A stretch of 56,123 nucleotides of DNA from Gracilaria vermiculophylla (taxonomy: Eukaryota > Rhodophyta > Florideophyceae > Gracilariales > Gracilariaceae). The notes under the pieces were generated by a model. The model was not told the DNA's origin. It saw only the letters and a list, made by a program, of their open reading frames with translations, and did no database searches. A program made the position numbers and the translations under genes. Below are positions 39,950 through 51,500 of this stretch, piece after piece (the first letter of the stretch is position 1; each line of letters begins with the position of its first letter). The stretch is taken from the NCBI GenBank assembly GCA_019155205.2, contig JAHNZQ020000172.1:2355984-2412106 (forward strand). The letters run 5' to 3'.

Positions 39950-42900
39950 TTAATTGCTCAAGTCCCCTTCCTCATCTGATAAGGACACTTTTCTTCTCTT
40001 TGCCGACCTTGTTTTCTCTACCGAATCATCTTCTCTGATCTCACCATCTTTAATATCGCCTTCGATTTCTCCACCACCTTCGGTATTTTCCGGAGCAACA
40101 TCTGAGTATTCGCTGCTCGAACCATTTTCTCCACTGACTTTTGAAATGGTCTTCCCTTTCTTTGTGGAGTCTTTTCGATTTGTTTGGTAACCATTTTCGC
40201 TATCTTTCCGTCTCCGTTTCCTCTTCGTTCTCGGCTTTGCCTCAGCATTTTCTTCTCCACTGAGTGGCTCGTCCTCTTCTTCTTCTTTTTCCCTTCGACG
40301 CCGTTCTTCCTCCTCTTGCACGAATCTTCGTTGCTTCTCTTGTGACTCATTGAACGCTTTGATGAGCTCCTCTTGTTTCTTGCGCTTCAACTCTTCCTCA
40401 GCTCTTTTCCTTTCTTTTTCTTTACGCTTCATGTCTTCAACAAGAGCGGCTTTTGCTTGGAACTCACGTTCTCTGTCTTCGGCACGAATCCTTGCATTTC
40501 GCACGTTAACGTCGTGTTTTTTAGCCTGCTGGCGTACATATCTTTCAAGGTTTTGAGTGCTTGATCTCGAGACACGAGTCTGAGATAATACTTCACGATG
40601 TGGACCAGAGAACTTCATTGCGTTTTGCAAAGCCGTTCTACTTTTCTCGAATTCCGTCTTGGCTAACTCGAGTTCTCCAAGCCTACTGGATGATACTGTT
40701 GCTCGTTCAGTTGCGGCTTCCAAAAGAGCATAGCCAAGGTTGAACCAAGCTACAGCACTTGCAGGTCTCAGCTTGACTAGTTTCTGCAACTTATCAGCAC
40801 TAGCTCTGAATTGCCTTGCTTCAAATAAAGCCCATGCGGAGTACAAGAGAAGCTCACAATGGCTTTGAAGAGCTTCGGGAGATTCTGATTCATTTGTCTT
40901 TTCAAGAGCATCAGAGTACAATTTGTTCGCTTGCTCGTAGAGCGTTCTAGCGTTGGAAAGAGCTCGTGCGCTAGGTCTTCCATTTTGACGTATTGATTCC
41001 CGGATCTCACGATTTCCCAACAAGACATGGGTATGCGCAAGGTTGACCCGCGCCACATTTTCAGGGTTTGGACCTGATGCTGCTGCTTGAAACGCATCGC
41101 GTGCATCGTTTAACATTTTGCTTTCAGCAAAGTACACACCAGCACCATTCGCTGCAGAGGCGTTACGAGGGTTCCCCTTCAATAAAGAAATCAAAGGCCC
41201 ACCAATATGATTTATGAGGAAGCGAACTCTTCTTTCTGGAAGAAGATCGTTGAGAAACCGATGCATAAACCCAGCGAATGTCAAAGCGAGATAGTCGCAA
41301 TCACGCCGATGTTTCTCCAGGAGATCTTGAGCCTTCTTATACATCCCATGGTCCTTTTCACCTTGTTTGAGATACAAAGTGCTCAAAAACGCGACGGCAA
41401 TATGCCTGCTGTGACGATCTTTCATTGCTTCCACGAAGTATGTTTCTGCCTTTTCATAACCTTCAGGTTTGGACATGGATATTACCCCCAGCCGAATAAT
41501 GACTTCAATGTAATGCGCATCGTCTTTGCCGAAGCGCTTATAAATATCTATGGCGCTGTCAAAGTTACCGGACAACTCGTAAAGTCTGCCTTGGTTGTAG
41601 GCCACCGCAAGATTTTCTGTTCGAATGCAGTCCTCTATGTTTTTTGCCACCTTCAGGGCTTCCTCTACATCTCCAAGACGAGCCAGTAAGGACGATAGGT
41701 TATTCCAAATCTCAGGGTCGACATTTTTTTGTCCTAGAGCGTCAATGGCCTTCCGGTACAATTCAATAGCTTCGCGAGGGTGATACTCCTCCACCAAACC
41801 CGCTAAAACAAGCAACGCAGGAACATCATTCTGACCATTTTCTGCAGCTATGCCTTTACGAAGAAGTGTAACTGCTTTCTCATATATTTCACCCCCTCGG
41901 GCTTTTCCTTTCTGCAGCCTGATCAATATTCTTCGTCCGAGTAAAACTCCGAGCGCCCTTTTCGCGATGGCGCATCGCTCATCAATTTTCAGCACACGCT
42001 CTAGGCAGTCCTGGGCCACGGCCTCATCCTCTTTTGATTCTGAAGCAAGTTTTAACATGCCTAATCGCAACATGACCCCTGGATTTAGTCTGCCTTCAAG
42101 TTTTCTGGCCTGCTCGAAGGCGTACACAGCCTCTGAGGTACGATTCAAATGATGCAATGCTCTTCCATGTTGAAACTGTGCCTCAGCCTTTACGGCACCC
42201 TTGAACCCTCCAAACAAGTGCCCTACACTATGACCAGGCAAGATGTCGCCGAGCTGGACGGCTCTTCTTGCGCAAAGCTCGGCTTTTTCGAAGTGACCAC
42301 CTGAAAAGTAGAACTGTGCTGCAATACATAGAAATCGAGGATCACGATCGCCCCCTATATGAAATGCTTCGGAAAGTGTATATGCCATAACATCAGGTGA
42401 TGACGGTGTGCGATCTGCCAACTCAACAAGAGCGAGAATGTAAAGCGCTTCGAGCCGTTCTTCGTCCGGACTACTACGTACAGCAGAAATTGCGCGCTTT
42501 GCAACTGCTCGAGCTTTGGTTAAAGAATTTTCTCTATACAGGGCGTAGGCAAGACCAGTCCAGACACCAGGCGGACAGAGATTGCTTCGTAACGCGGAAG
42601 TAAGCAGAGCAACTGGGTCCTTTTGCTTTGAGGGTTTGTTAAGCACTAAAGCAGCGAGGCCAATAGCACCAAGCACTAATCCATTCCCCATCGCATGATC
42701 AAACCAAGTAGTCGTGCCCACTTTGCCACCATGTAGCTCTGCCCATCCTCTCGCTGTCCAAACGGCGGGGTAGTCCATGTCAAAATTCTCTGCTCGAGCA
42801 AACACATCACCAGCGCTCCTGAGAAATTCCCGACGCTGCTCCGCGGAAAAGCTTTTTTCAGCTTGCATGACGTACGCTCCACCCAGTGCGGCAAGTATGT

Positions 42901-43204
42901 CCAGTCTCGTAAAGTTATCGTCGCCCGTGAGCATGTTTTCAACGTCATCAGTCGCGGCCTGTTCCAGAACAGTTATTCCAGAACTCCAATCGCATGCTTG
43001 AAAGTAAGCTGAAGCGACGGCATGCCAGGCAGATCGCGAGGCTGTTTCAACTTTCAGTAGTTGGATTACATCGTACGGGTTAGTTGGAAGCGATTCAGGT
43101 GTGATAGCCACATATTCTTCCGCGCCGCGACACCGAATGTATACCGGTGCGGAGTTCGTCGAAGCTTTGCGATTATGAGGGGCTTCAGAGGCAACCTTAT
43201 CCAT
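39950..43204 (-). CDS. CTR9: Paf1 complex subunit CTR9 (TPR protein)
   Basis: Protein of 1084 residues from ATG 43204, single exon. The N-terminus resembles CTR9 (YDVIQLLKVETASRSAWHAVA), and about residues 80-850 are a long array of TPR helices (ALYREN, YNQGRLYELSGNFDSAIDIY, AWFNLGYALLEA). From about 890 a highly charged coiled coil (KRKEKERKRAEEELKRKKQE) leads into an acidic/basic tail ending in SLSDEEGDL. CTR9 is the scaffold of the Paf1 complex that travels with RNA polymerase II and promotes H2B ubiquitination and H3K4 methylation. Length and order (TPRs, coiled coil, charged tail) match yeast and animal CTR9 (about 1080-1170). Confidence 0.95.
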   Translation of the reverse strand: MDKVASEAPHNRKASTNSAPVYIRCRGAEEYVAITPESLPTNPYDVIQLLKVETASRSAWHAVASAYFQACDWSSGITVLEQAATDDVENMLTGDDNFTRLDILAALGGAYVMQAEKSFSAEQRREFLRSAGDVFARAENFDMDYPAVWTARGWAELHGGKVGTTTWFDHAMGNGLVLGAIGLAALVLNKPSKQKDPVALLTSALRSNLCPPGVWTGLAYALYRENSLTKARAVAKRAISAVRSSPDEERLEALYILALVELADRTPSSPDVMAYTLSEAFHIGGDRDPRFLCIAAQFYFSGGHFEKAELCARRAVQLGDILPGHSVGHLFGGFKGAVKAEAQFQHGRALHHLNRTSEAVYAFEQARKLEGRLNPGVMLRLGMLKLASESKEDEAVAQDCLERVLKIDERCAIAKRALGVLLGRRILIRLQKGKARGGEIYEKAVTLLRKGIAAENGQNDVPALLVLAGLVEEYHPREAIELYRKAIDALGQKNVDPEIWNNLSSLLARLGDVEEALKVAKNIEDCIRTENLAVAYNQGRLYELSGNFDSAIDIYKRFGKDDAHYIEVIIRLGVISMSKPEGYEKAETYFVEAMKDRHSRHIAVAFLSTLYLKQGEKDHGMYKKAQDLLEKHRRDCDYLALTFAGFMHRFLNDLLPERRVRFLINHIGGPLISLLKGNPRNASAANGAGVYFAESKMLNDARDAFQAAASGPNPENVARVNLAHTHVLLGNREIRESIRQNGRPSARALSNARTLYEQANKLYSDALEKTNESESPEALQSHCELLLYSAWALFEARQFRASADKLQKLVKLRPASAVAWFNLGYALLEAATERATVSSSRLGELELAKTEFEKSRTALQNAMKFSGPHREVLSQTRVSRSSTQNLERYVRQQAKKHDVNVRNARIRAEDREREFQAKAALVEDMKRKEKERKRAEEELKRKKQEELIKAFNESQEKQRRFVQEEEERRRREKEEEEDEPLSGEENAEAKPRTKRKRRRKDSENGYQTNRKDSTKKGKTISKVSGENGSSSEYSDVAPENTEGGGEIEGDIKDGEIREDDSVEKTRSAKRRKVSLSDEEGDLSN

Positions 43205-43222
43205 ATGGACCGTAGCTTGTAT

Positions 43223-43606
43223 TCAGCCTTCTTTCTCTTGCGTAGTAGATACGGAAGATGACTGTTTATCAGCGATGATCCTCATACGTGAATAGAACAG
43301 AATACGAAGCCTTAATCGTTTCTCGGTATTGCAATTCACAGAGACCTGTCCTGGAAAGCACAATGCAATCGCAGTACGGCCTGTTTCTGCATGTTTACAA
43401 GTAGGTATTCGAACCGAGCCGTGTACCGAGTAACCCACGGCTACCGTTGTTCTCCACGAAAGAGGCTCGAGCTGCTGAAAAAGTAAAAAATCGAAACGAG
43501 GATTTTGTGTTACAGTATCTACGCGTCGTTGACACTGACTAAACGAAGGTACGCTAAACATACATCTACCGAAGCGACCGTCACTGCTTAGTGCGCGCGG
43601 TATCAT
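43223..43606 (-). CDS. Possible small protein, 127 residues, unknown
   Basis: An ATG-initiated frame that ends 18 bases before the CTR9 start on the same strand. The middle (SWRTTVAVGYSVHGSV, then TAIALCFPGQVSVNC) has beta-strand-like composition, but no motif is recognised. It lies where the CTR9 promoter or leader must be, so it may simply be untranslated leader. Confidence 0.25.
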   Translation of the reverse strand: MIPRALSSDGRFGRCMFSVPSFSQCQRRVDTVTQNPRFDFLLFQQLEPLSWRTTVAVGYSVHGSVRIPTCKHAETGRTAIALCFPGQVSVNCNTEKRLRLRILFYSRMRIIADKQSSSVSTTQEKEG

Positions 43607-43844
43607 ACTGAATAAAGTAGCGCTTCATTGCGCCGCGTTGAAAGCACAGCAGACGTTCATTTGCAGTTTGACTCAAGAATGTGCGTGAAGCACGCCCATC
43701 ACAACTCGCGGATCAGAAGCGGTTTGTTTCCTTGTTGTCCAGTGCGTTTCAGCATTGCGGACTGGGAACTTAAGTTGCCAAAAACAGGAATCGTCCAGAA
43801 CCTTAACCAAATCAAGCCTTGAGGCCATGGACATTTACCATCCT

Positions 43845-45539
43845 TTATTCTTCTGGAGCAAACGCCCATGGTTTGAGGTCTAGATCGTGATCGGCGAGCA
43901 AGTTGTTTAAACCCCATTCATTCTTGAACAGGAGCACAGGCCGCTCCCATCTATCCTTGACGCACAAGACACCAAACAATCTTCCGCAGCTATCAACAGC
44001 TTGCCATGGATCCCCTGGACCCGCAACCCATCTTGCTACGGTGTATGGTATGGGTTCTAAGCGACTCTCGACATTGTATTCGTCTTTAAGTCGTCGTTGC
44101 ACCACTTCAAACTGCAACTGACCAACGGCTGCTAAAATAGGATCCTCATTTCCCTCGTCTTCCCTCGCCCGCAGTAACTGCACTGCCCCTTCATCCAACA
44201 ACTGATTCAACCCTTTGCGAAAATTCTTGTAAGCAGATGGATTCGGATTCTGGACATACGCAAATAATTCCGGGCTGAAGCTTGGAATCCCCGGAAAGCT
44301 CACTTTTCCGCCGGTGTAAACTGTATCGCCGATCGCAAAAACGCCCGGATTATTAAGACCAATAACGTCGCCAGCAAAAGCTGTTTCGACTGTGTATCGC
44401 TCTGCAGCGAATAAACCATGTGGTCTGGTAAGCGCAACCGTTTTCCCGTGTCTTGCATTGTTCACCTTCATACCCTTCTCGAACTTGCCACTAAAAATGC
44501 GGATGAACGCAAGTCGATCTCGGTGTCTGGCATCCATGTTGGCTTGTAGTTTGAAAACCTGCCCCGTGAAATGCTCATTGTCCGGGGCGACAAACCCTGT
44601 GGAACACTCCTTTGAAGGTGGGCAGCGTCCCATTTCAAGGAAAGAACGAAGGAATAACTCTACTCCAAAATTGGACATGGCAGAACCGAAGAACATAGGG
44701 GTAAGTTCACCGTCGATCACAGCTTGATAGTCCCATTCATTGCCCATTTCGTCGAGAATCTCAGCGTCTTCAAGAAGTTGATTGTACAACAGGTCGCCAA
44801 GAAGGGGCTTGAGCGACGGATCTTCTAAAGAGACGGTGCTCGAAACGGCCTTCTTTCCGCGTTGGGCGCGCTCGAACAGATGAACCAAACGCGTTGAACG
44901 CTCGAGCACTCCACGAAATTGATCTCCATCGCCGATAGGCCATACAACCGGATAGGTAAGCAAATCGAACTCGCGCTCGATTTCGTCGGCGATTTCAAAT
45001 GGGTTCATGGCAGGACGGTCCATCTTGTTGACAAATGTAAATGTTGGCAAGGTGCGCATGCGACAGATTTCGAACAGCTTGCGTGTCTGGGGTTCGAGGC
45101 CTTTGGCCCCATCGATAAGCATGATAGCGTTGTCAACGGCGGCCAGAGTTCGGTACGTATCTTCCGAAAAGTCAGCGTGACCAGGACAATCGGTGATGTT
45201 GATGCGTTTGCCTTGAAATTCGAACGTCATGACGGCAGAGGTGATGGAAATGCCTCGCTCCTGCTCCATGGCCATGCTGTCCGACACAACTCCTCTCTGC
45301 GCTCTCCGGCTGCGGACTGCGCCAGCTTGCTGAATGGCACCGCCGTAAAGCAGAAGCTTCTCTGTGAGGGTGGACTTTCCTGCATCCGGATGGGAGATTA
45401 TGGCGAGATTGCGGCGACGAGCAACCTCCTGGGCTATGTCTGCAACAGCAGGCGCGGCAGTTGCGCACATAAGACCTGTGCGGCAGTTCCGGGGGGGGCG
45501 TATATGGAGCGGTGCCCCAGCGAGGAATAGGAGGGCCAT
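43845..45539 (-). CDS. prfC: Plastid peptide chain release factor 3 (RF3)
   Basis: Protein of 564 residues from ATG 45539. Residues 1-30 (Ala/Arg/Pro-rich, ending near GLMCATAA) look like a transit peptide; the mature part is about the bacterial length (529). Motifs: [15 protein letters not shown] (G1), [13 protein letters not shown] (G2 with RF3-type RGISVT-like wording), DCPGHADF (G3), [12 protein letters not shown] (G4). The C-terminal segments [17 protein letters not shown] and RWVAGP are specific to RF3 rather than EF-G. RF3 is a GTPase that recycles release factors RF1/RF2 from the ribosome after peptide release. A bacterial-type factor in the nucleus with a presequence implies import into the plastid (or mitochondrion). 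Sense-strand C runs lie just upstream of the start. Confidence 0.93.
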   Translation of the reverse strand: MALLFLAGAPLHIRPPRNCRTGLMCATAAPAVADIAQEVARRRNLAIISHPDAGKSTLTEKLLLYGGAIQQAGAVRSRRAQRGVVSDSMAMEQERGISITSAVMTFEFQGKRINITDCPGHADFSEDTYRTLAAVDNAIMLIDGAKGLEPQTRKLFEICRMRTLPTFTFVNKMDRPAMNPFEIADEIEREFDLLTYPVVWPIGDGDQFRGVLERSTRLVHLFERAQRGKKAVSSTVSLEDPSLKPLLGDLLYNQLLEDAEILDEMGNEWDYQAVIDGELTPMFFGSAMSNFGVELFLRSFLEMGRCPPSKECSTGFVAPDNEHFTGQVFKLQANMDARHRDRLAFIRIFSGKFEKGMKVNNARHGKTVALTRPHGLFAAERYTVETAFAGDVIGLNNPGVFAIGDTVYTGGKVSFPGIPSFSPELFAYVQNPNPSAYKNFRKGLNQLLDEGAVQLLRAREDEGNEDPILAAVGQLQFEVVQRRLKDEYNVESRLEPIPYTVARWVAGPGDPWQAVDSCGRLFGVLCVKDRWERPVLLFKNEWGLNNLLADHDLDLKPWAFAPEE

Positions 45540-46228
45540 TGGAGAAGGGGGGGACCGAGCGGTTCCAGACTGGCCGGGGGGGTGAGGGCCGACGTGAGCG
45601 CGCGCTCACGTCAGCAGAGCGGGAGAGAAACGGTGAATTTGGGGCGCCAAGAGCGATTGCACCCCGCTGTCCATCGGGAAAGCCAAGGTACCGAGAAACA
45701 CATGTGCCGTAAAACTGCATGTCGTGCATAGTGTCCACGTGGACGCGATCCATTGGATCCTTTAAACGCTTCTTGAACCTTGAGTTGCATGCGTTTCTGA
45801 GGCCTTCCTGAGGCGTGGCGCGAGGATGTGCAGCCGCAAGCGAGCGTCCTGGGCTGCGGTCAAACCGGATCATTCATCGCGCAAAAACAACCGCGAGCGA
45901 AGTTGCGCTGATCGGATCAAGGCACCGCCCATTTGATCCGGAGTGAAGGCTTTATACAACGCTTGCTTTGCTGCATGATCCAATCGTGCACTGGACCCGT
46001 GCACAGAAGCCGCCGTCGCTGTCTAAACTCGAGCAGACGCAACGCCCTACGCGCATCGACGCTCACCCTGCCCTCGTCCCTCCCATCGGCGATCCGTCCT
46101 TCTCCGTGCCCTGTATCGTCGTTCGTTGTTCTCGTTCATCCAGCCCACGACCAGGCTTTCTCCCCGGTCTCCTGTAGCGCTTCTACGCTTCTGATCGACG
46201 GTGCGCCTCTCTCCTAACTTCGCTAACA
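45540..46228. promoter_or_regulatory. Divergent promoter region of RF3 and RPL10A
   Basis: About 690 bases between two starts pointing away from each other. On the RF3 side there are G runs at about 45547-45553 and 45577-45583, which are C runs on its sense strand. The RPL10A side is pyrimidine-rich (CTTTCTCCCC, CTCTCTCCT), as is usual near ribosomal protein gene starts. No coding frame is convincing. Confidence 0.6.
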
Positions 46229-46882
46229 ATGAGCTCTAAATTGCCTGCTGCCACCGTGCGCGATGCTGTGGCCGAGATCCTCGCTGAAGCTCAAGAGAAG
46301 AAAAGAAACTTTCAAGAAACTATCGAACTGCAAATTGGGCTTAAGAACTATGATACCAAGAAGGACAAGCGTTTCGCGGGCAGCATCAAGTTGCCTAACG
46401 AACCGCGCCCCAACATGAAAGTGGCCATCTTGGGAAACGCCGTGCACGTGTCCGAAGCAGAGAAGATCGGCATTCCGGCATATTCCACCGACGATCTCAA
46501 GAAGTTTAACAAGCAAAAGAAGCCTATCAAGAAGTTTGCGAAGAAGTACGACGCCTTTCTTGCTAGCGATTCAATCATTAAGACCATCCCAAGGATATTG
46601 GGTCCCGGACTCAACAAAGCGGGAAAGTTTCCGAGCTTGCTCAGTGCCAGTGACTCCATGGAAGAGAAGGTTTCGGAGATTCGGTCCACCATAAAGTTTC
46701 AACTTAAGAAAGTGTTGTGTATGGCCGCCGCCGTGGGACACGTTAATATGCCTGAAGAGGAGGTGACAGCCAATATTATCCTGGCCGTCAACTTTCTGGT
46801 GTCCTTATTGAAGAAGAACTGGCAGAACGTGAAGAGTTTGCACATAAAAAGCACTATGGGCAAGCCGAAGCGCATTTTCTAG
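46229..46882 (+). CDS. RPL10A: Ribosomal protein uL1 (RPL10A)
   Basis: Protein of 217 residues from ATG 46229, exactly the normal eukaryotic length, single exon. It begins [18 protein letters not shown] and includes [15 protein letters not shown], the L1 signature region around [12 protein letters not shown], and ends [13 protein letters not shown]. It forms the L1 stalk of the large cytosolic ribosomal subunit and helps release deacylated tRNA. Codon choice is C/G-ending and restrained, as in highly expressed genes. Confidence 0.98.
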   Translation: MSSKLPAATVRDAVAEILAEAQEKKRNFQETIELQIGLKNYDTKKDKRFAGSIKLPNEPRPNMKVAILGNAVHVSEAEKIGIPAYSTDDLKKFNKQKKPIKKFAKKYDAFLASDSIIKTIPRILGPGLNKAGKFPSLLSASDSMEEKVSEIRSTIKFQLKKVLCMAAAVGHVNMPEEEVTANIILAVNFLVSLLKKNWQNVKSLHIKSTMGKPKRIF

Positions 46883-47288
46883 GTATATACGAAAACGACT
46901 TTGAGCACGCACTCTATGGCATTGTATAGTGGAACTTCGGTGTTTTGCTAACGCGCCGCAAACCAACTTGTTAGCTACTGACTTGTATTGTCAAAAGTTC
47001 ACAACTATGGGAGGTGCTGGTAAAAACACCCCTGTTTACGAAGTAGCTACTAGTATCTCATGGTTTTGTAGGCCGTCTACATTTTTTGTTCAAACAGAAT
47101 TCTAAACAAGTCAATTGCGTGTGTTGTTCAGTCGTTTACATCCATGGTGTTCCGTGCCGCAACCATCCCTACCAGCCTTAAACGCAGTGCTCGTCCAGTA
47201 ACAGCTTCGAGCCGTGACGTGTTCAGCAAGGATCCGAAGGCAATGTTTGTGAAGAGTAAAGTACACACCGCTCACACCTGCGCAGCAT
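46883..47288. other. Convergent 3' spacer, RPL10A and UEV1
   Basis: About 400 bases between the two stop codons. The half next to RPL10A is AT-rich. A plus-strand ATG frame at 47144-47464 is the antisense shadow of UEV1 exon 3. No RNA gene seen. Confidence 0.6.
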
Positions 47289-48038
47289 CTAGAATTCGGT
47301 TCCCTCCGGCGGTTGCGGCAGCCTGCGATTATGCGACGAGGCCATCTCCTTTCGTAATTCTAGAAGAACTGTCTCGATGCCATAGTTCCGTGACCAGTTG
47401 CGAAGTATATGGCATCGAGCGGGGTCGACGCTGCCGGTGTGCCTTGATACGGAGTGCATGTTGATTTTTGTTACGAAACGGATGGAGGGCGGTTGGTTCG
47501 GGTATTTATCGCCACAAACAATGGAAAGAGCAAAGATTTTGTTCTCGAAAACGGTCTATTAGAGCGGAAGACATCAATCAAGGGCATACAGAAGGCGGTG
47601 GTTAGACATATGAGTTGTGTGACTCGCACAATGATGGCCGCTTTTAAAAACGCGAGTGGCGATGCGAAGCGTTTGGATATTGTAGTATCACAGCTGACGC
47701 GATAAAAAAAGTTTGCAGAAGCACAACGCGCGGAGAGAGAAAGCTTACGTTTATGGGACCAAGAATTGTGCCGTTCCATCTTGAGAGCGTAATATCATCG
47801 GCGTCCTTCAAACCATAACTGACTGAGCCGTCGCCAACTCCGTGTTCGCCGCGCTCCAGTTCTTCCAGTAGACGAAAGCTGCGAGGCACTGCACGGGGGG
47901 GGATTGGCAAGTCAAGACGAGACGAGACACTAGAGTGAGTGACTGGGGGGTCTGACGCGACGCGGGCGAGCGAGGGGCGGTGAACAACAGCTTACCTTCG
48001 ACGGAAGACTCCGTGATGGCGCGAGATCGAGAGTTCAT
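47289..48038 (-). CDS. MMS2: Ubiquitin-conjugating enzyme E2 variant (UEV1/MMS2)
   Basis: Three exons on the minus strand: 48038-47996, 47888-47749 and 47555-47289, joined over GTAAGC introns of 107 and 193 bases ending GTGCAG and AATAG; 149 residues. Exon 2 reads [20 protein letters not shown] and ends TILGPIN. Exon 3 continues [19 protein letters not shown], then [10 protein letters not shown], and ends [12 protein letters not shown]. This follows UEV1/MMS2 from end to end, and both junctions fall inside conserved blocks. As in the family, there is no catalytic Cys after the HPN position. UEV1 pairs with UBC13 to build Lys63-linked ubiquitin chains for DNA damage tolerance and signalling. 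Divergent from the gene starting at 48600. Confidence 0.93.
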
Positions 48039-48599
48039 GCTTAAAGACGCAAAGACGCGGGCGGCGGGCGCGTCTAACGGTGGGGATTATGGCGCGCACA
48101 CGCACGGGTCTGGTCGCAGGCGGCGAAACCCGTAGCCATGGAGGCGGCGCCCCAGTTGCTACGGTGCAGCGGGCGCACGCGACGGCGACACGCGGCGCGT
48201 GCTCGACGACCACAAGCTGTAAGACACATGACGCTCTGTAAGACTCACGCAAGTGTAAAGAAGGGATTACGTGCAACCGGCGCCACAAGGCGGCGGAGCG
48301 ATCCGCGCGCCCTCTACACACGTGGCTGTGCACTGGGCGCCGCGCCGCGCGTGCGGCACTGGTGGTCGCCGACAATTTGGATGAGGCCGCTGCGGGTGAG
48401 TTGTTTGTCCCGGGGGTTTTTGAGCCAATCCCCCCTCCTCCGGATACGCGCTCTGCCGTCCCCCCCTCCCCACATCCCCCTCCCCGTCCCCTCTCCCCCC
48501 ACTCCGCGCCCTGCCTTCCTCTCTTCCCCACCCCCCCTCCCGCGCACTTCGCCCGTTCTCTGCTGCGCGGTGCCCTCTCCCTTCTCGCGTTTTCGCGTC
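48039..48599. promoter_or_regulatory. Divergent promoter/leader between UEV1 and the myristoylated protein
   Basis: The plus frame is open upstream to 48138 but that stretch is Arg-rich and I do not count it as coding. From about 48430 to 48590 the plus strand is a C/T-rich tract (CCCCCCTCC-type runs) leading up to the ATG at 48600. A GTGAGT at about 48395 could be the donor of an untranslated-leader intron. Confidence 0.5.
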
Positions 48600-51500
48600 A
48601 TGGGAAACACCGTCAGCAGGAGCCACATCCGCGACGCCGAACGCGGCGTCGCACGCACCACCCGCGAGAATACGCGTCGCAACGCCGTTCCCCTCCCCCT
48701 TCCGCAACAGCCCCCCTCATTTTCTTCCACCAGCACTGAACTGCATTCCGACTTCACTCCCCACCACGCCCCTCGCTCCATTTCCTTTCCCGACCATTCC
48801 GCCCCCCCTGTCTGCTCCCCCCACGATGCACATCGCCTCCGCCTCCACCCCGGGGCCTCTTCATCTCTCCCCGCTCCCGCCGCCAAGCGTCGCGCAAGGC
48901 ATGTCTCCGCTGACATTCCGTTCGTTTCTCCCGTGCCGCACCCCGTATCTCCTTCCGCTCGTTCCAACTCAGCACAGGATTCGCTGCTCGCCATCGCCCC
49001 CGCCCACCCCTCTTTGCTCGATCCTTCATTGCCCGCTACTACTTTCCGTGAGTGCCACGCCGCGCGGACCCAGTCGCCGATACGCGTCGATAAGCCCCCG
49101 CGAGCTCGAAAGGTTGTCAGCTTCAACGAAAATGTCCACGTCGTCACCTATCCTTGCGACAACTCAAGTGGCTACTCCTCTGGTGGTGAGCAACCTCGCG
49201 AAGAAGCATATCCTGACAAGGCCCGTAAGAAGCGAGGAAGAAGTGTTTTTCGTCTGTTGCACAAGGTGGCTGGCATTGAACCCGAACCCTCTGGCTGTTT
49301 TTCGGGGCAATATGATGCGTGCTGTGGTTTGTTGAACAGTGCAACTGACAATGCCTGTCAAGATTATTCTGCACAGCATCAAGTTATTCAGACGCGTATG
49401 CTAGACTATGAATCTCAAAAGGACCAACCGCAGTTTACCGAAAACGATCGTCTGTCATACAAGACGAGGAATCGCAAATCCGCAAAACCTCCCCCAGACA
49501 CCTACTCACGTGCTAAAGGCGATCCTGTTACTGATGACTACGACTATACTGAGCGGCATGATTCCTTGACTGAGCCATCCAATCTATCTCAACCGCACAT
49601 TCTCTTTCACGAAGGTCGCATCCCAGCTCCAGTGAATCGTTCCAATTCCTCTTTCGACATTTCTCCACTGTGGCAACGCCTGAAGCACGTCGATGAACTG
49701 GATGACATTGATAATAGTCGTCGCCCAGTGTCACGCAATGATGACATTGAAGAAGATGAAGTCAGGCCTGCTCCACAGTCATCCAAATATCTCAAACGAA
49801 GCCATGAGTTAAAACCGTCTTCAATCTCACATTCTCGTCGTAGTCGCCCACTCCCAAATCCATCGCGCTCGAATTCCGCCGCAACATCTGTTGTTCCGCC
49901 GCCAGATCCTCAACGAATGAGAAGAATTGACGTTGGCTTAGATGATGCGACTATGACTGATGATGCCAGAATTCCCACATTCGAAAATGGATTAAGGGAG
50001 TCGCTTCCACATCCTGAACTGAATTCACCGAGCGATATGAGGAAAAGACGATCATTCGACCCCTCGGTTAACAATGTTGACAAGCCAAGTCCTGTTCCGT
50101 TTCCTCGCTCAGCCTCGGCTTCCAAACCACCTTTACCGCGATCAAAGTCTTCTGCATGCGATTCAGAACCATCATTTGTTGCGCTGCAGACTGTGAACCA
50201 CAAGTCTACTTCTCTGCCAGCCTCATCGGCCCGCCCAGGTATTTTGGTTCAAATTCGAGGCTCTGATCGAGTTCCTACTGCGGCTCAGAAGCCCGATCAA
50301 AAATATGTACCAGTGTTATCCAACGACGATCTCCTCAGTGTGAAAAAACCACCCTTGCCCAATCGTAAGACTTCTCAACTTGCTGAGGAGAAAAAGACAT
50401 TTATGCAGGCTATTGCGAATGCAGAGAATGTGTTACAAATGCCCACTGACGAACAAACTCATGCTTCTGTTGTGCCCCTCACTCAGCCCCGTGCAAGGAA
50501 CAGAGATCTCCTTGAAAAAGGATCTCAAACTGGCAGTCATGTGTCGAAACGTATCAGAAGCGAAGAAGCCCGCCACGATATGGAAATCAAGCCTGATTCA
50601 TTTGGAACATTAAGCTCACCACTCACTCCCGACTCAAAGACAGAGAAGTCTTTCTCATTCAAGTCATTTCCTAGTGTTCCGAAAGATAATGCCGACTCAC
50701 AGCGTCATCATGTGCAACCTGACTTGCAAGCTCCAGAAATTTTTTCGGGGCGTGCGTCGACGGCATTTGAGTGTAGCAACCTTCCTGAGCCGTATTCGCC
50801 GAAAGTATGCGACGAGCCTACATTAAGGTCATCTAAAGCTGCAAGAACTGGAACGAACCGAATAAGCAATGAGAATGGCATTCATGAAGAGGTGGAATCT
50901 TATGGTCACGAGTCACAAGGACATGAAGTGCATGACGCGGAGCGACAACGTTGTCAAATGATGTCGACATTTGTTGACCTCCAAACCACAAATGTCGCAG
51001 AGCGAGAGATACCACAGGTTGGCAATAGTGTTGCTATGAATTCTGAAGATCATGGCCCGGATTCCATTTTTGCAATTTCGTCGGACAACGAAGACAGTGC
51101 ACCCTCTCTTGAAAATGTCGTACCGACTGTAGTGGATCCGAATGCTGCCGAACCTGTTGCTTTATCATCGAGGGACTTCCGTCGCCACAGCAAAAGAATC
51201 AGTGCACAAGCCCATTACAACTTTGCTGAAAACGAATCGCTGACTTTTGCTGTATTAAATAAGAAAGACCATCTCATCAACGAACCAAGATCAAAGCCTT
51301 CTTTACCGAGAGCCAGATCTGCGACTGCATCACACTCGGACGATGGAAAGCCTGAAGGCGTGGACATTTTCGAAGCTGCAAACCGTGCCGCGGTGGACAT
51401 CAACGCGTTGGTAGAGCAATCAAAAGAGAATGATTCAGCTGTAGGAAGCTTGGATGGACTTGATTTAGAGCCAGTTGTTCTTCCAGGAGATGATGACTAC

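Noticed and set aside
48138..48599. 154-codon upstream extension of the myristoylated protein
   Set aside because: Arg-rich, not conserved-looking, and would remove the strong MGNTVS start.
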